Shown piece after piece: positions 11,520 to 22,547 of a DNA stretch of 64,000 nucleotides (position 1 is its first letter; each line of letters starts with the position of its first letter). This stretch comes from Cycas panzhihuaensis (Eukaryota; Cycadophyta): positions 107,267,741 to 107,331,740 of the forward strand of contig CM041465.1 of NCBI GenBank assembly GCA_023213395.1. Direction: 5' to 3'. The position numbers were made by a program, and so were the translations under genes. Under the pieces are notes generated by a model. The model saw only the letters and a program-made list of their open reading frames with translations. It had not been told where the DNA came from and made no database searches.

Positions 11520-12860
11520 ATTGACATAGGCTTAGAAATAGAGGATGCCCTTAAAATTATCAAGTTGGGAGCTAGTTGTACTCCCTAAGAGATCACCTAG
11601 TTTAAGGATCTCTTCATGAGTTTCGCTTAGTTTTTGTATGGGACTATAAGGATATGCAAGGCCTTAACTCCCAAATCATTGAGCATAATATTACTGTTAT
11701 TCCTGAAATAAAACCTAAATGGAAAAATCAATGCCCTATCCATCCTTGTGTCTCTCTTGCCATTAAGTAAGAGGTAGAAAAGTTATTAGTAGAAGGATTT
11801 ATTAAGAGTATTGATTATTCTGAATAGGTCTCTAACATAGTTCCTGTAGCAAATAAGAATGGCATGATTCGAATTTGCATTGACTTTCGTGATATTAATG
11901 ATACATGTCCCAAAGATAATTTTCCTCTTTGCTTTCTTGATTAAATTTGGGATAAGTTGGCTACTTTTAACGTAATGTCTCTTATGGATATATTTTCAGG
12001 ATACAATCAATTTTCTATTACGCCTCAAGATTACTTTCACTACTCCTTGGGGTACTTTCATTTACAAAGTCATGCCATTTGGATTAAAGAATGATAGTGT
12101 AACATATTAAAAGGATATGGTCCACATTTTTCACAATTTGATTGGCAATATTATTTCCATTTATTTAGATGATATGCTCACCCTTTCACGCAAGAGATCT
12201 GATCATTTATGTGACCTGAGAACCGTTTCTAAAAGGTGTAAGAAGTATTGTTTGTGTTTGAATCCCTCTAAATGGGTTTTTGCTGTTACATTAGGGAAGA
12301 TATTAGGAAACATTATTTCTCAACAAGGGCTTAGAATTGATCCTAAAAATATTGAGACTAGTGTTCAAATGCCTGCTCCCAAGACTAAAAAATGGATTAA
12401 ATATTTTCTAAGTAGGCTTGGTTTTCTAAGGTGTTTCATCACTGACTTCACCTTAGATGCCAAGCCCATTACTAATCTTTTAAAGAAAGATGTTAAATTG
12501 CAATGGACTCCTCAAGTTTAAGAGTCCTTTTATAAGCTAAAGCAAGCTTTGGTTTCTACTCCAATTCTTTCTCTACCAAGGTTTAATAAGCCATTCATTC
12601 TATACACTTCATCTATTGAGGAGTTATTAACGGGTATGCTAGCGCGAGAGGATGATTTTGGTAAAGAGAGAGTTATATATTTCATTAGTAGGACCCTCAT
12701 GGAAGCTAAGATTTATTATTCTTTTCTTAAGAAAGAATGTCTTGCCTTAGTTTTTTCTACTAAGAAGCATTTCCACTACCTCCTTAGGAATAGGGTCAAT
12801 CTCATTATCCAATCAAAACCTATAAGATATCTACTTACCAAGTCTAACCTTACTAGTTAG
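11520..12860 (+). pseudogene. Tat-like reverse transcriptase and gypsy RNase H
   Basis: The RT copies element RNA into DNA. Upstream RT blocks are PVANKNGMIRICIDFRDIND (about 11847-11906), a SLMDIFSGYNQF block (about 11980-12015) and, after a frameshift near 12025, TPWGTFIYKVMPFGLKN. The catalytic box YLDD is intact in IISIYLDDMLTLSRKRSDH (about 12150-12205). The RT frame runs to a stop at 12520. RNase H follows at 12549-12860, with FILYTSSIEELL (the usual Asp is Ser here), VIYFISRTLMEA and ECLALVFSTKKHFHYLL. The adjoining minus-strand relative has the same order. Confidence 0.85.
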
Positions 12861-12902
12861 CTAGGTAAGTGGTCTTTATTACTTCAAGAATTTAATTTGT
12901 AG

Positions 12903-13590
12903 GTGATCAATATAAAGTCTAAGAAAGGCATGATCATTATAAAGATCATGGTTGATGCTCCTCTTCCCAATCTTACTAGCCAACCCATTGATAATTCCCT
13001 CCTAGATGAACATATCTTCCATATCCAAGGCATCCCTTTTGATGATCCATGGTATGGGAAGATTAGATTGTATGTTTATGATTAATCTCTTCCTTCTCTT
13101 ACTACTTAAAAGAAGACAAGATGAATCCGCAGTACTTCTAGGCAATGCCTTTTACTAGATGATATCTTATATAAGCATTCTTTTAATGCAGTTCTACTAA
13201 GGTGCCTTTCACTTGATGAATCCTTAGTTGCCTTGATAGAATCCCATGAAGGGATATATGGTGGGCACTTTAGTGGTCAATGGATGGCCCAACACATTCT
13301 ACATATGGATTATTATTGGCCTATTTTATTTAAGGATGCCCACTCTTACGTTCAAAAATGCCAGAAATGCTAATCCTATGCAACTTTGATACATCATCCT
13401 GTGTAGGAAATGAAATTAATAGTTTTACCTTGGCCCTTCTTCTAATGGGGCTTGACCTCATTGGATAGATCTTTCTAGCATCCTTAAATTGGAATAAGTT
13501 TATTCTAACCATGACTAAATATTTTATGAAGTAGAGTGAAGCTATCCAAGTTATATCTACTATTGGAAAGATCATAGTTACCTTTATACT
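12903..13590 (+). pseudogene. Tat-like integrase, first part (HHCC and start of core)
   Basis: This begins in the RNase H-integrase junction (KSKKGMIIIKIMVDAPLP), which holds no second RNase H, and leads to the HHCC zinc-binding domain: ESHEGIYGGHFSG then VQKCQKC (about 13236-13370). The core starts with WGLDLIGQ (about 13444-13468), carrying the first catalytic Asp. The frame is then cut at 13590 by the nested chromovirus. From 13469 to the insertion the sequence forms the first copy of a 129-bp tandem duplication whose second copy lies at 20689-20817. Internal stops near 13084 and 13372 are TAA/TAG. Confidence 0.8.
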
Positions 13591-14754
13591 TGATCTGAAT
13601 CTTGAATGGGAAAGTGAAAACTTTAACCAATTGAAACAAAATCTAGAACAATATACATATTATTACATAGAATTTGAAATTTTTGGAATTTTCTTACAAA
13701 AACCCCTTTGTTTGTGCTTTGTTGAGCATGTAATGGACTGCTGCAGTGTTTTGGGAGAGAGAGAATGAGAGCTAGGCATTTCTTGAGCTGCCACTCATTT
13801 GCTGGAACCTCCGTCTCGAAGTCTGCGAAGCCATTTTTGGTTTTCTGTACCAAAAACCCCGTTTTGGGTGAGGAAGACTGGCTAGCATCTCTTCTCGAGA
13901 TCGCCGCTTTCATCGCCTTTCTCCTCCTCGGATCATGGCTACAATTTTCTGGGCTCCTTCCAGATCCCTGCAACTAGTTTTATCTGCTGCGAATTCCGCT
14001 GTGTTCTCTCCAACGCAGTTTTCCACACTTGGAGTCGTTCTCCTTCCGGAAAGTTATTTTCTTGCTGCTTTCCTTGAATCTTGCTCCGTGCTACGTTTAG
14101 GGCTGCGGCGTCCTCTCTTTCTTATCAAGAATCTCTGTCTTGATCCCCCAGATTCCTCTCTCAAATTACGCTTAAAAGCATTTCCATTTGAGAGAGATAT
14201 TTCTGTTTTACCATTTTTTCCGTTTTCTAACGGGTTTCAAAACGGTTTGGAAAATCTTGAGAAAATCCATTTATTTTGGAGTTTTCCCTCTTTGAATGAG
14301 TAGAGGACACGTGTGTTCACCTTCTCCTCAAATTTTGTGCCAAAGCCACTGCTTGAGCTGCCAAAACCATTCCCGTTTTTATTATTTTCCATTTTTGACT
14401 TACGGAGTAGCGATGCATGTGACTCAGTAGCGACTCCGTAGTATGTAGTAGCTCCGTAATGCGACTGTATGACTCCAGAGTAACCGTAGCACTTGCGTAA
14501 CACCTTGGAGCGCCTTGGTGGCAATTATAGCACCTTGGTAGCAGTTGTAGCACCTTAATAGCAGCTCAGTAGCAGTTATAGCACATTTTTGTACTTATAG
14601 AAATACATTTTTTTTACATTTTTAAGCCTTTTGAAGGCATATTTCTACTAAATGAAGACTATTAATCCTTTATAAGGCAATTTTCTACTATATAAAGACC
14701 ATTTTACATCAAAAACAAAGTATTTAAAGCATTTTAAAGATCCGAAACAGATCA
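13591..14754 (-). repeat. 3' LTR of nested chromovirus
   Basis: Read on the minus strand it starts TGATCCG and ends AGATCA, giving TG...CA ends. It matches 19490-20676 throughout. A purine run (AAAAAAAGGGAG on the minus strand, 14757-14768) lies just outside its start and is the likely polypurine tract. A degenerate run of GTAGCA/TAGCAC units (about 14400-14585) differs in length and order from the other LTR, and the block 13895-13943 is much more diverged than its surroundings. Confidence 0.92.
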
Positions 14755-14792
14755 GAACTCCCTTTTTTTAGGAGTTCATGGCCTCATGAACT

Positions 14793-16091
14793 TTATAGTT
14801 GTAGATGAGGGAATTTGATTTTCCCTATCTCCTTATTGTACCATTTTGCTTTGCTAGGTACTTGTCCTTTCTCTGCAATTCTGAAGGATTCGATTATGCA
14901 TCTTCGAGTCTCAGTCTGCTTCCTTTGAAGAATGCAATCATTTTGCATTGGTTCCTCCTTCTCTATCTGCAACTCCTCTGGGTTTGGTAAGAGTGGAACT
15001 CCATCTTCATCTTCATCCAACATGGATGGCTCCAACATCTTCAGATTCTCGACATTCACTACGGAATACATCTTCATGAATTCTGGAAGTTCAAGTTGGA
15101 AAGCATTTTCCCCAATTTTCTTCAAAATTGTAAAAGGACCATATCGTAAAGGCTTTAGCTTTTTGCCTTCACCTTGCAATCTTTTCTTACTAAGGTGCAA
15201 CCAAACTCTATCTCCTTCCTTAAAGGAATGGCTGGTTCTATGTGCATCATGCCACTGCTTGTATCTCTGTTGAGATTTTTGAAGCTGCTCTTCAACCTGT
15301 TGATGGATTTTTCTGATTCTTTCTAAGAATCTTTGTGCCTTTTCGTCTCCTTCTTCTTCCTTTCTATTTCCTGTAGAAAGTTGAGCAGAAAATTCTAAAT
15401 TGAAAGGACTTGTGCGTAAATCCCAAACATACCTCAAATGGTGATTTCTGGGTTGAGCTATGGATAGCTCTATTGAATGCAAATTGTAAGTATGGGAGAC
15501 TTTTATCCCAAGTCTTAGGATGCTTGGCATTGTATCCTCGTAAATGTATTGTACCAATATCCTGTGACAACTTGACCGGCCATTTGTTTGAGGATGAAAA
15601 GCTGTGCTCATCTTTAGCTTTGTATCCATCATTCCCCAAAGTGTTTGCCAAAAATGACTCAAAAACCTGCTGTCTCGATCAGAAATGATTGAGTTGGGAA
15701 GTCCAAAATACTTCCAAACATGCTGGAAAAATAATCTAGCTATGTCTTCTCCTATATGTGTTTTCTTATAGGGAATCAACAACACCATTTTACTGAATCG
15801 ATCAACAACAACAAACAAATAATCCATACCATTTTTGGTTTGTGGTAGTCATCCCAAGAAATCCATGGAGATACTTTCCCATGGTCGTGATGGAACATGA
15901 AGTGGAATGTACAATCCAAACTTCCTATTGGCTAGCTTTGATGTACTACATAATGTACACCTTTGTACTGCTGTAGTCACATCTTGCTGCATGTTTGGCC
16001 AATACATATATCGTTGCAAGTTTAGCAATATTTTTCCCACTCCAAAGTGTCCTGCAACTTGAGAGGTGTGAGCTTCTTTTATCCACTTCAT
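14793..16091 (-). pseudogene. Chromovirus integrase with chromodomain-like C-terminus
   Basis: The HHCC domain is clear: EAHTSQVAGHFGVGKI and RCTLCSTSK (about 15960-16085). A TGA near 15847 (a CGA-type codon change fits) separates it from the core, MDYLFVVVDRFSKMVLLIPY, then IISDRDSRFLSHFWQTLWG with the second Asp. Two compensating frameshifts, near 15580 and 15400, displace a segment into the frame 15364-15651 (SLPYLQFAFNRAIHSSTQKS). The C-terminus has RYGPFTILKKIGENAFQLEL and then a segment at about 14800-14960, CILQRKQTETRRCIIESFRI with KAKWYNKEIGKIKFPHL, resembling a chromodomain. Such domains can steer integration to marked chromatin; that role is inferred. Confidence 0.87.
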
Positions 16092-16119
16092 TCGATCTGC
16101 ATGCTTTGGAATGCAAAGC

Positions 16120-18054
16120 TTATCTTGCTTGCAAAGAAATCCATCTTTTAGCTAGAAATCTGTAACTGCTTTTCCTTATTGTAGCTGAGATAGGCTTGAA
16201 TGCCTCATCTTTCAAATACAAATCAACATATTCATCATGGCAGAAAGGTTGAAATTGCATAGCCACCAACAAACTGGAATTACCTTGCTGTTGAGGAGAT
16301 CTGGATAGCAAGTCTGCAATCTTATTCGTTGTTCCTTTCTTGTATTTAACCACGATGTGAAACTGCTGCAAATAGGACATCCACTTCATGTGCCTAGCCT
16401 ACTGCAACTTGGACTGAGTCTGCAAGAATTGCAAAGGCTTGTGGTCGGTGTGGATGACCACTTCTTTTCCCAACAAATAGGGTCTCCAATGCTTCACTGC
16501 TTGGTGCAATGCATAGAGCTCCTTATCGTAAGTTGGGTAGTTTATAACAGCTCCATTGAATGTCTCTGAATGGTATGCTATCGGTTTTCCTTCTTGCTTC
16601 AATACTGCTCCCATGGCATAACTTGAAGCATCAGTCTCCAATTCAAATGGCTTTTGCAGTGAAGGTAAAGCTAACACTGGTGCCTCATAGATTTTTTGCT
16701 TCAAAAGCTTGAAAGCTTTTTCTTATTCATTCTCCCAATGAAACTTTGCATGTCCTCCCGTCAATGCATGAAGAGGTGCTGCAATTTGAGAGAATCTGAA
16801 AATAATTTTTCTTAAATACTGACATGCACCAATGAAACTTCTTACCTCTGTGGTTGTCTTGGGTGTAGGCCAATTGAGAATGACTTTGATCTTTGCTGGG
16901 TCAATCTTCAATTCTCCTCCTCCAACCACGAAACCTAAGAAGATGAGAGATTGCTTTCCAAACTCGCACTTCTTTAGATTTAGTTTCAATTGCTGCTCTT
17001 GGAGAACTTTGAGCACTTGCTCAACATGTTGGAGGTGCTCCTCCCATGTTTGGCTAAAAATCAGAATATCATCTAGATAAACAATTACAAAGTCATCAAT
17101 GAAGGGTCTTAATACCTCATTCATCAATCTCATGAAGGTGGCAGGTGCATTGCACAGACCAAACGACATCACCAACCATTCGAACAATCCTTGCTTCGTT
17201 TGAAGGCTGTTTTACAAGTATCCTCCTCTCGGATTCGAACCTGATGGTAGCCTGATTTCAAATCCATTTTGTTGAAATATCTTGCCGACTGTAGTTGGTC
17301 CAACAAGTCATCTATCCGCGGTAAGGGATGTCTGTTCTTTATGGTGATCTTGTTCAATGCTTGGTAGTCAATGCGCATTCTCCATCCTCTATCTTTCTTT
17401 GGCACCAAAACAATAGGTGATCCACATGGGCAACAACTTGGCTTAATCACTCCTTGTTCCAAGAGTTCTTGAATCTGCCTCTTAATCTCTTCATTCTCCA
17501 AAATTGAGTTTCGGTAGAGACTAAGATTCTAAGAAAGGTGAATCGAACCACCGGATTTCATGTTCAATTGCCCTTTTAGGGGGCAGCCCTTTTGGCTCTT
17601 GGAATACGTCACTGTACTTCTTCCTTAGGCCTTCAATCTGCTGCACTTGCTGCCTATCCAGTGCCTGTATTGAGGACTCTGCTTTCTCGTTTTCTTCCAC
17701 CTTTGGCTTTATCATTAGTAGCACAAACTTCCTACAAGCATTAATTAATCTTTTCGCTTGTTGGGAAGAGATGAGAGAAATCTTCTTCTGTGGTTTAGAT
17801 GCATTGATCAGATATGATCTCCCGTTCTTGATGAGTCGAATCTTTCTCAGCCTCCTATAATGAACTCCATCTCTATCATAGAGATATGGGCTGCCAAACA
17901 CAACTTGACAAACATCCAAAGGGACTACTTCACATTCAACTTCATCAATGAACTTTTCAGAAATTGTAAATTTAAATTTACATTGGTGAGTAACCTGCAA
18001 CTCTGAATCTTTTTGCAACCATCCAAGAGGATATGGTTTTGGATGTGCATGCAT
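16120..18054 (-). pseudogene. Chromovirus protease end, reverse transcriptase and RNase H
   Basis: The frame 18054-17521 completes protease and leads to RT. A frameshift at about 17521 is followed by EEIKRQIQELLEQGVIKPS, CGSPIVLVPKKDRGWRMRID and DLKSGYHQVRI. A second break near 17190 precedes FEWLVMSFGLCNAPATFM and the intact catalytic VYLDDILIF (about 17065-17090). RNase H has LETDASSYAMGAVL (about 16610-16650) and VIHTDHKPLQFL (about 16440-16475), then QQFHIVVKYKKGTTNKIADL. In-frame TAGs near 16708, 16397 and 16155 stand where CAG would fit. Confidence 0.9.
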
Positions 18055-18056
18055 CT

Positions 18057-19280
18057 TTAATCCCGCTTTACCAATGCTTCTGAGATTAAATTCTTTTGGC
18101 TTCCTCCATCAAAGATGGCATCAACCATGCTTTGCTTCACTTGGATTCTTACCATGAAGAGCTCCTCTCTAATCTCCAGATCAACTTGCTGATGGTTGTC
18201 TCCAGGCTCCACATTAGCCATGAGCATCAACTTCTCATTGGATTCTTCAATGCTGCCAACATTTTCATCACCTACAGAATTTAGTAAAGTTTTACCTTCA
18301 GTCTTAACTTTACCTTTCCCCTTATTCTTGGGTCTTTTCTCTGGGTGTAGAAACCAACAATCTTCTACGCTGTGACCCGCTCGCTTGCAATGAGTACAAG
18401 TGATTTTGATTTGGGTGGTATTGGCTTGCTTCATCTTGCCAAAACGTCTAATGGATTGTTGTCCAACTTTACTTGGAAACTTTATTCTTCGGGTAGGTTT
18501 GTTGCTACCTTCTGGAGGTGCAAACCTTTTCCTTTCGGCATAAACCTTCTTATTCCTCTTTTTTATGGCAATCGCCTTCTTGATGGCTTCGTTGAGTGAT
18601 TTGACTTCAAATAGTTGAAGTTCTTGCTGAATATGCTGGTGCAGTCCTCCAATATATTTCAGCATCATGTCTTTACCCAGTAAAGAGATGCCCAACACAA
18701 CAGCTTGCTTTTGAAATTCTGTTGTATAATCTTAGACATTTTGGCCTCTTTCCTGTCGGTAGTATTGCCATCTAATCCTCTGTTGCTCTTCATATCCAAT
18801 AGGATAGAATTACTTCTTTATGAGGATTTTAAACTGTTGCCAAGTGATCTCATTTACATTATGGGATTTAATGTATGCATTCCACCAAACTAATGCATGT
18901 TTAGTTAATTTTAACCTAGCAAAAGTTATTTTTTGCTAGTTTTTATACCCATAAATAGAGAAATAAGTTTCTAGTTGGTCTAGCCAATTATCCAATTTTT
19001 CAGCATCCAACGTTCCATCATAGATGGGCAATTCAAGTTTTGCCTCTACCTTGAATGGATGTGTGAATATTGCCGAATTGTCATCTTCAACATTTTCTTG
19101 TTGGTCTTCTACCAACTCTTTATTCGTCTCCTCTTTCATCGGTTCTTCTTCTTCCTTCTTTACGCCTTTGGCTGTTGAAGAAGAAGTTGCAACCAGCTGT
19201 GCCACAAGCTGGGTTAGCCGGTCGAGGTTCTGCTCCATTTTCACGAACCTTTCCTCCATTTTCTGCTCTGGATCAGCCAT
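18057..19280 (-). pseudogene. Chromovirus gag and start of protease
   Basis: Gag starts MADPEQKMEERFVKMEQNLD at 19280, with a short amphipathic helix followed by a Glu/Lys-rich segment. The core runs through LVWWNAYIKSHNV and FYPIGYEEQQRI (about 18750-18860), where three in-frame stops occur. The frame from 18698 down has a Lys/Arg-rich segment, then the zinc knuckle CTHCKRAGHSVEDC (about 18355-18396), and then the protease active site DGGSQKNLIS (about 18085-18115), the DGGS form common in plant chromoviruses. It ends in a frameshift near 18056. Confidence 0.85.
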
Positions 19281-19470
19281 TTTCCTTCGCTACTTTCTTT
19301 CTCTCTCTAGAGGCTCGGTTAGAGGTTCACCTGTTAACAGATATTGGTATCTAGTTTTCATACAAACTTCTACAATGAAAGCAAGAGGATTTTTTTTTTT
19401 TCCTTTTCTTTTCTTTCTTTTCTTTCTTTTTCTTTAAAATCCCTAAAATCCCAAGGGTTTTAAGAAACTA

Positions 19471-19482
19471 GCTCTGATACCA
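19471..19482 (-). other. Initiator-Met tRNA primer binding site
   Basis: The minus strand reads TGGTATCAGAGC, the standard plant iMet primer site, seven bases inside the 5' LTR end at 19490. It fixes the direction of the element. Confidence 0.93.
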
Positions 19483-19489
19483 AAAATAT

Positions 19490-20676
19490 TGATCTGAATC
19501 TTAAATGGAAAAGTGAAAACTTTAACCAATTGAAACAAAATCCAGAACAATATACATATTGTTACATAGAATTTGAAATTTTTAGAATTTTCTTACAAAA
19601 ACCCCTTTGTTTGTGCTCTGTTGAGCATGCAATGGACTGCTACAGTGTTTTGGGAGAGAGAGAATGAGAGCTGGGCGCTTCTTGAGCTGCCGCTCATTTG
19701 CTGGAACCTCCGTCTCGAAGTTTGCAAAGCTATTTTTGGTTTTCTGTACCAAAAACCCCATTTTGGGTGAGGAAGATTGGCTAGCGTCTCTTCTGGGACT
19801 TCTGCGCTTTACTGTCTTCTCTTTTGGACTGCGGCTATGATTTTCTGGGCTCCTTCCAGATCCCTGCGACTGGTTTTATCCACTGTGAATTCCGCTGTGT
19901 TCTCTCCAACGCAGTTTTCCACACTTGGAGCCGTTCTCCTTCTGAAAAGTTATTTTCTTGCTGCTTTCCTTGAATCTTGCTCCGTGCTGCATCTAGGGCT
20001 GTGGCATCCTCTCTTTCTTGTCAAGAATCTCTGTCTTGATCCCCCAGATTCCTCTCTCGAATTTTGCTTAAAAGCGTTTCCATTTGAGAGAGATATTTCT
20101 ATTTTACCGTTTTTTCCGTTTTCTAACGGGTTTCAAAATGGTTTGGAAAATCTTGAGAAAATCCATTTATTTTGGAGTTTTCCCTCTTTGAATGAGTAGA
20201 GGACACATGTGTGCACCTCCTTCTCAAATTTCGTGCCAAACGGTTACCGTTTGAGCTGCCAAAACCATTCCCGTTTTTATTATTTTCTATTTTTTGGCTT
20301 CTGCATAGCGACTTGACTGTAGCAGCTGTAGTAGCGACTCAGAGTAGCTGTGACTGTAGTAACTCAGTGTGACTCTGTAATAGCCTCATGTAGCTGTAAC
20401 CGTAGCACTTGCATAACACCTTGGTAGCGCCTTGGTAGCAATTATAGCCTTAATAATAGACCTTGGTAGTAGCACCTTAATAGCAACTCAGTAGCAGTTA
20501 TAGCACCTTTTTGTACTTGTAAAAATACATTTTTTTTTACATTTTTAAGCCTTTTAAAGGCATATTTCTACTAAATGAAGACTATTAAGCCTTTTTAAGG
20601 CAATTTTCTACTATATAAAGACCATTTACATCAAAAACAAAGTATTTAAAGCATTTTAAAGATCCGAAACGGATCA
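19490..20676 (-). repeat. 5' LTR of nested chromovirus
   Basis: Partner of 13591-14754, slightly longer (1187 against 1164 bases) mainly because of the variable GTAGCA-rich tract at about 20290-20510. It ends next to the primer site on its inner side and next to the ATACT target duplication on its outer side. Differences from the other LTR are dominated by C/T and G/A at CG and CHG contexts. Confidence 0.92.
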
Positions 20677-21560
20677 ATACTTCAGTATATCTTTCTAGCA
20701 TCCTCAAATAGGCATAAGTTCATTCTAATTACGACCAAATATTTTACAAAGTGGAATGAAGCTATCCCATTGATATTTGCTATTGGAAAGATCATAACTA
20801 CTTTTATATTTTAGTATATTATTTATATATTTGGGATATCAGATGTTATTATTACCAACAATGGAATTTCATTTTGTAATCCCCATGTCAATGAGCTATG
20901 TAATAAGTTTCATACTACCTATAGAATATCTACCCTATATCACCCTCACGCTAACGACCAGGTGGAAGCATTTAATAAGATCTTAGCCAAGATTCTAGTT
21001 AACAGTATTGCTACTTCTTACAGGGATTGGCACTCCTAATTATTTTTGGCATTGTGGGCCTCTAGGACTTCCATAAAAAATGCTATGGGTATGATACCAT
21101 TTTCACTTGTTTATGGTATTGAAGCTATTTTACCATTAGAGGTTGAAATTCCTTCTCTACATATCTCATTGAAGGAGTTTACCGATGAGCAGTTTCAAAG
21201 GGAAGCTCACCTTTTAAAGCTTGAGAAGTTAGATGATACTTGCTTGCAAGCTTTACAGAATAATATGGCATCTAAGGCTAGGGTCTAAGCCACCCATGAT
21301 AGGCACCTTAGACCTAGAAAATTTAATTTTAGTAATAAAGTTTTAAAATTGGAATATTTACAGAATAGGCAATACAAGTTTTCTCCTAAATGGATATGAC
21401 CTTTCTTGATAATTGAGGACTTAACTAACATAGCCTATTAAATTTTGACATTGAAAAGATTAGAGTTTAAGAGGCCTATTAATTCTCAATATTTGGAAAG
21501 ATTTTATGCTTAACAACATGCACATGACTACCTCCACAATGAGGATAAACTATAGCTTTG
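20677..21560 (+). pseudogene. Tat-like integrase, second part (core end and C-terminus)
   Basis: Integrase resumes after the nested element with the target duplication ATACT (20677-20681). After the end of duplicated copy A and all of copy B, the core continues with FGISDVIITNNGISF, where the second catalytic Asp is Asn (NNG for DNG), then RISTLYHPHANDQVEAFNK, which keeps the catalytic Glu. FLALWASRTSIKNAMGMIPF and VYGIEAILPLEVEIPS are typical downstream integrase motifs. The C-terminal part runs through RPINSQYLERFYA to about 21500. Stops are few (TAA near 21037, TAA near 21286, TGA near 21398). Confidence 0.85.
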
Positions 21561-22547
21561 AAACTTGTTCCTTTGCATAATGAGCTAAAACTATGGTAAA
21601 ATCCCCCCTTCTTTTCGATATCTTCTTACTTTTGTTAAGCATTGTTGTGATTTTGTGATAGGTCTAACTCATAATCATGTAAGTATTGCTCTTTCTAGCA
21701 TCTGCACTGATTGTGAGCTTTCCATCACTCCTACTAGATCTTATTTCTCCTTTGGGCTTCGTACTCAAAAGAGAACTTAGGCTTCCAACTTTGTTATATT
21801 TTCATCTCAGAAAGAGAAACATCTTCGTCGGCTTTGAGTACCTACTCATTGATTTAGAGTTCACTTTCATTTGCTAGTTTGTTACCTAGGGATTTCCTTT
21901 TTGGCTATATATCACTAATTATTAATTATTTTCATTATCCTTAGTTCTTTCTATTATTCCTTCAAAATAAATACTCATTCTGTTGTCTTCCCTTCAGACT
22001 TGGAGACACCATGATTTTGATCTCCTCTTTTTTTGTAGTTCATTCCTTAAGGATATTGGCCCCTTTCCATTTTAAGATTCTATTAAAAAAGAGAAATCCT
22101 TGCTGTGTTGAGTATAAGAGTTTCTTAAGTAGATAATCATTATCTTATTCTTATAAAAGTTGGAAGTGAAAAGTAAAATAAAAAAAGTGAAGAAAAAAGT
22201 AAAAAAAAGTTAAAAGAAAGTAAAAGTAAGTTTAGTGTTTTCATCCTCTTGTAATCTGGGGCAAGTTGCGTGATGGATTTCTTCCCACCTATCTATCTAT
22301 AGGTTGGGTTCATTTGGATGAGTCATTCAAGATTTTTGGATCTGGCTACTTGGGTCCACCATGGCCTCAGTTACAATCAAACCCTAATTGACACTTTGTT
22401 ATTTTGATCATAATCATCTTACTTGGGTTCCATCTTCTTTCTTCATCATAGTTAGAGATCTATCTCTAACACCATCTCCTTATTGATTGATTCCTGCACC
22501 TTCTCTTACCAATCACACAATCTCTAAGTTTTGGTCTTCTAGTTCCC
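21561..22547 (+). other. Spacer between integrase and second RNase H
   Basis: About 1 kb without a sustained reading frame. It includes two copies of the motif AATGAGNNTAAACTATG (near 21538 and 21579), which recurs in the 3' LTR array, and a purine-rich stretch of A/G with GTAAA repeats at about 22160-22235. I see no terminator, splice site pair or domain that I can defend. The minus-strand relative lacks this spacer. Confidence 0.5.

Larger units (their letters stand above)
13591..20676 (-). mobile_element. Nested chromovirus-type Ty3/gypsy element with LTRs and TSD ATACT
   Basis: A complete minus-strand LTR retrotransposon inside the Tat-like integrase. The LTRs are 13591-14754 and 19490-20676. 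The 5-bp target duplication ATACT is at 13586-13590 and 20677-20681. Reading right to left: 5' LTR, initiator-Met PBS, gag, protease, RT, RNase H, integrase, a chromodomain-like C-terminus, a purine tract and the 3' LTR. About 6-7 percent of bases differ in the first 275 LTR positions I compared, nearly all transitions. It is the youngest-looking gypsy here, but its gag-pol has about ten stops or frameshifts. Confidence 0.93.

Noticed and set aside
13935-14303. A 122-codon open frame in one chromovirus LTR, open also in the other (19777-20199), antisense to the element
   Set aside because: The two versions differ mostly by amino-acid-changing substitutions and no family is recognisable, so it looks like a chance open frame in GC-richer LTR DNA.
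15410-15688. Plus-strand frame of 92 codons
   Set aside because: Shadow of the chromovirus integrase on the opposite strand.
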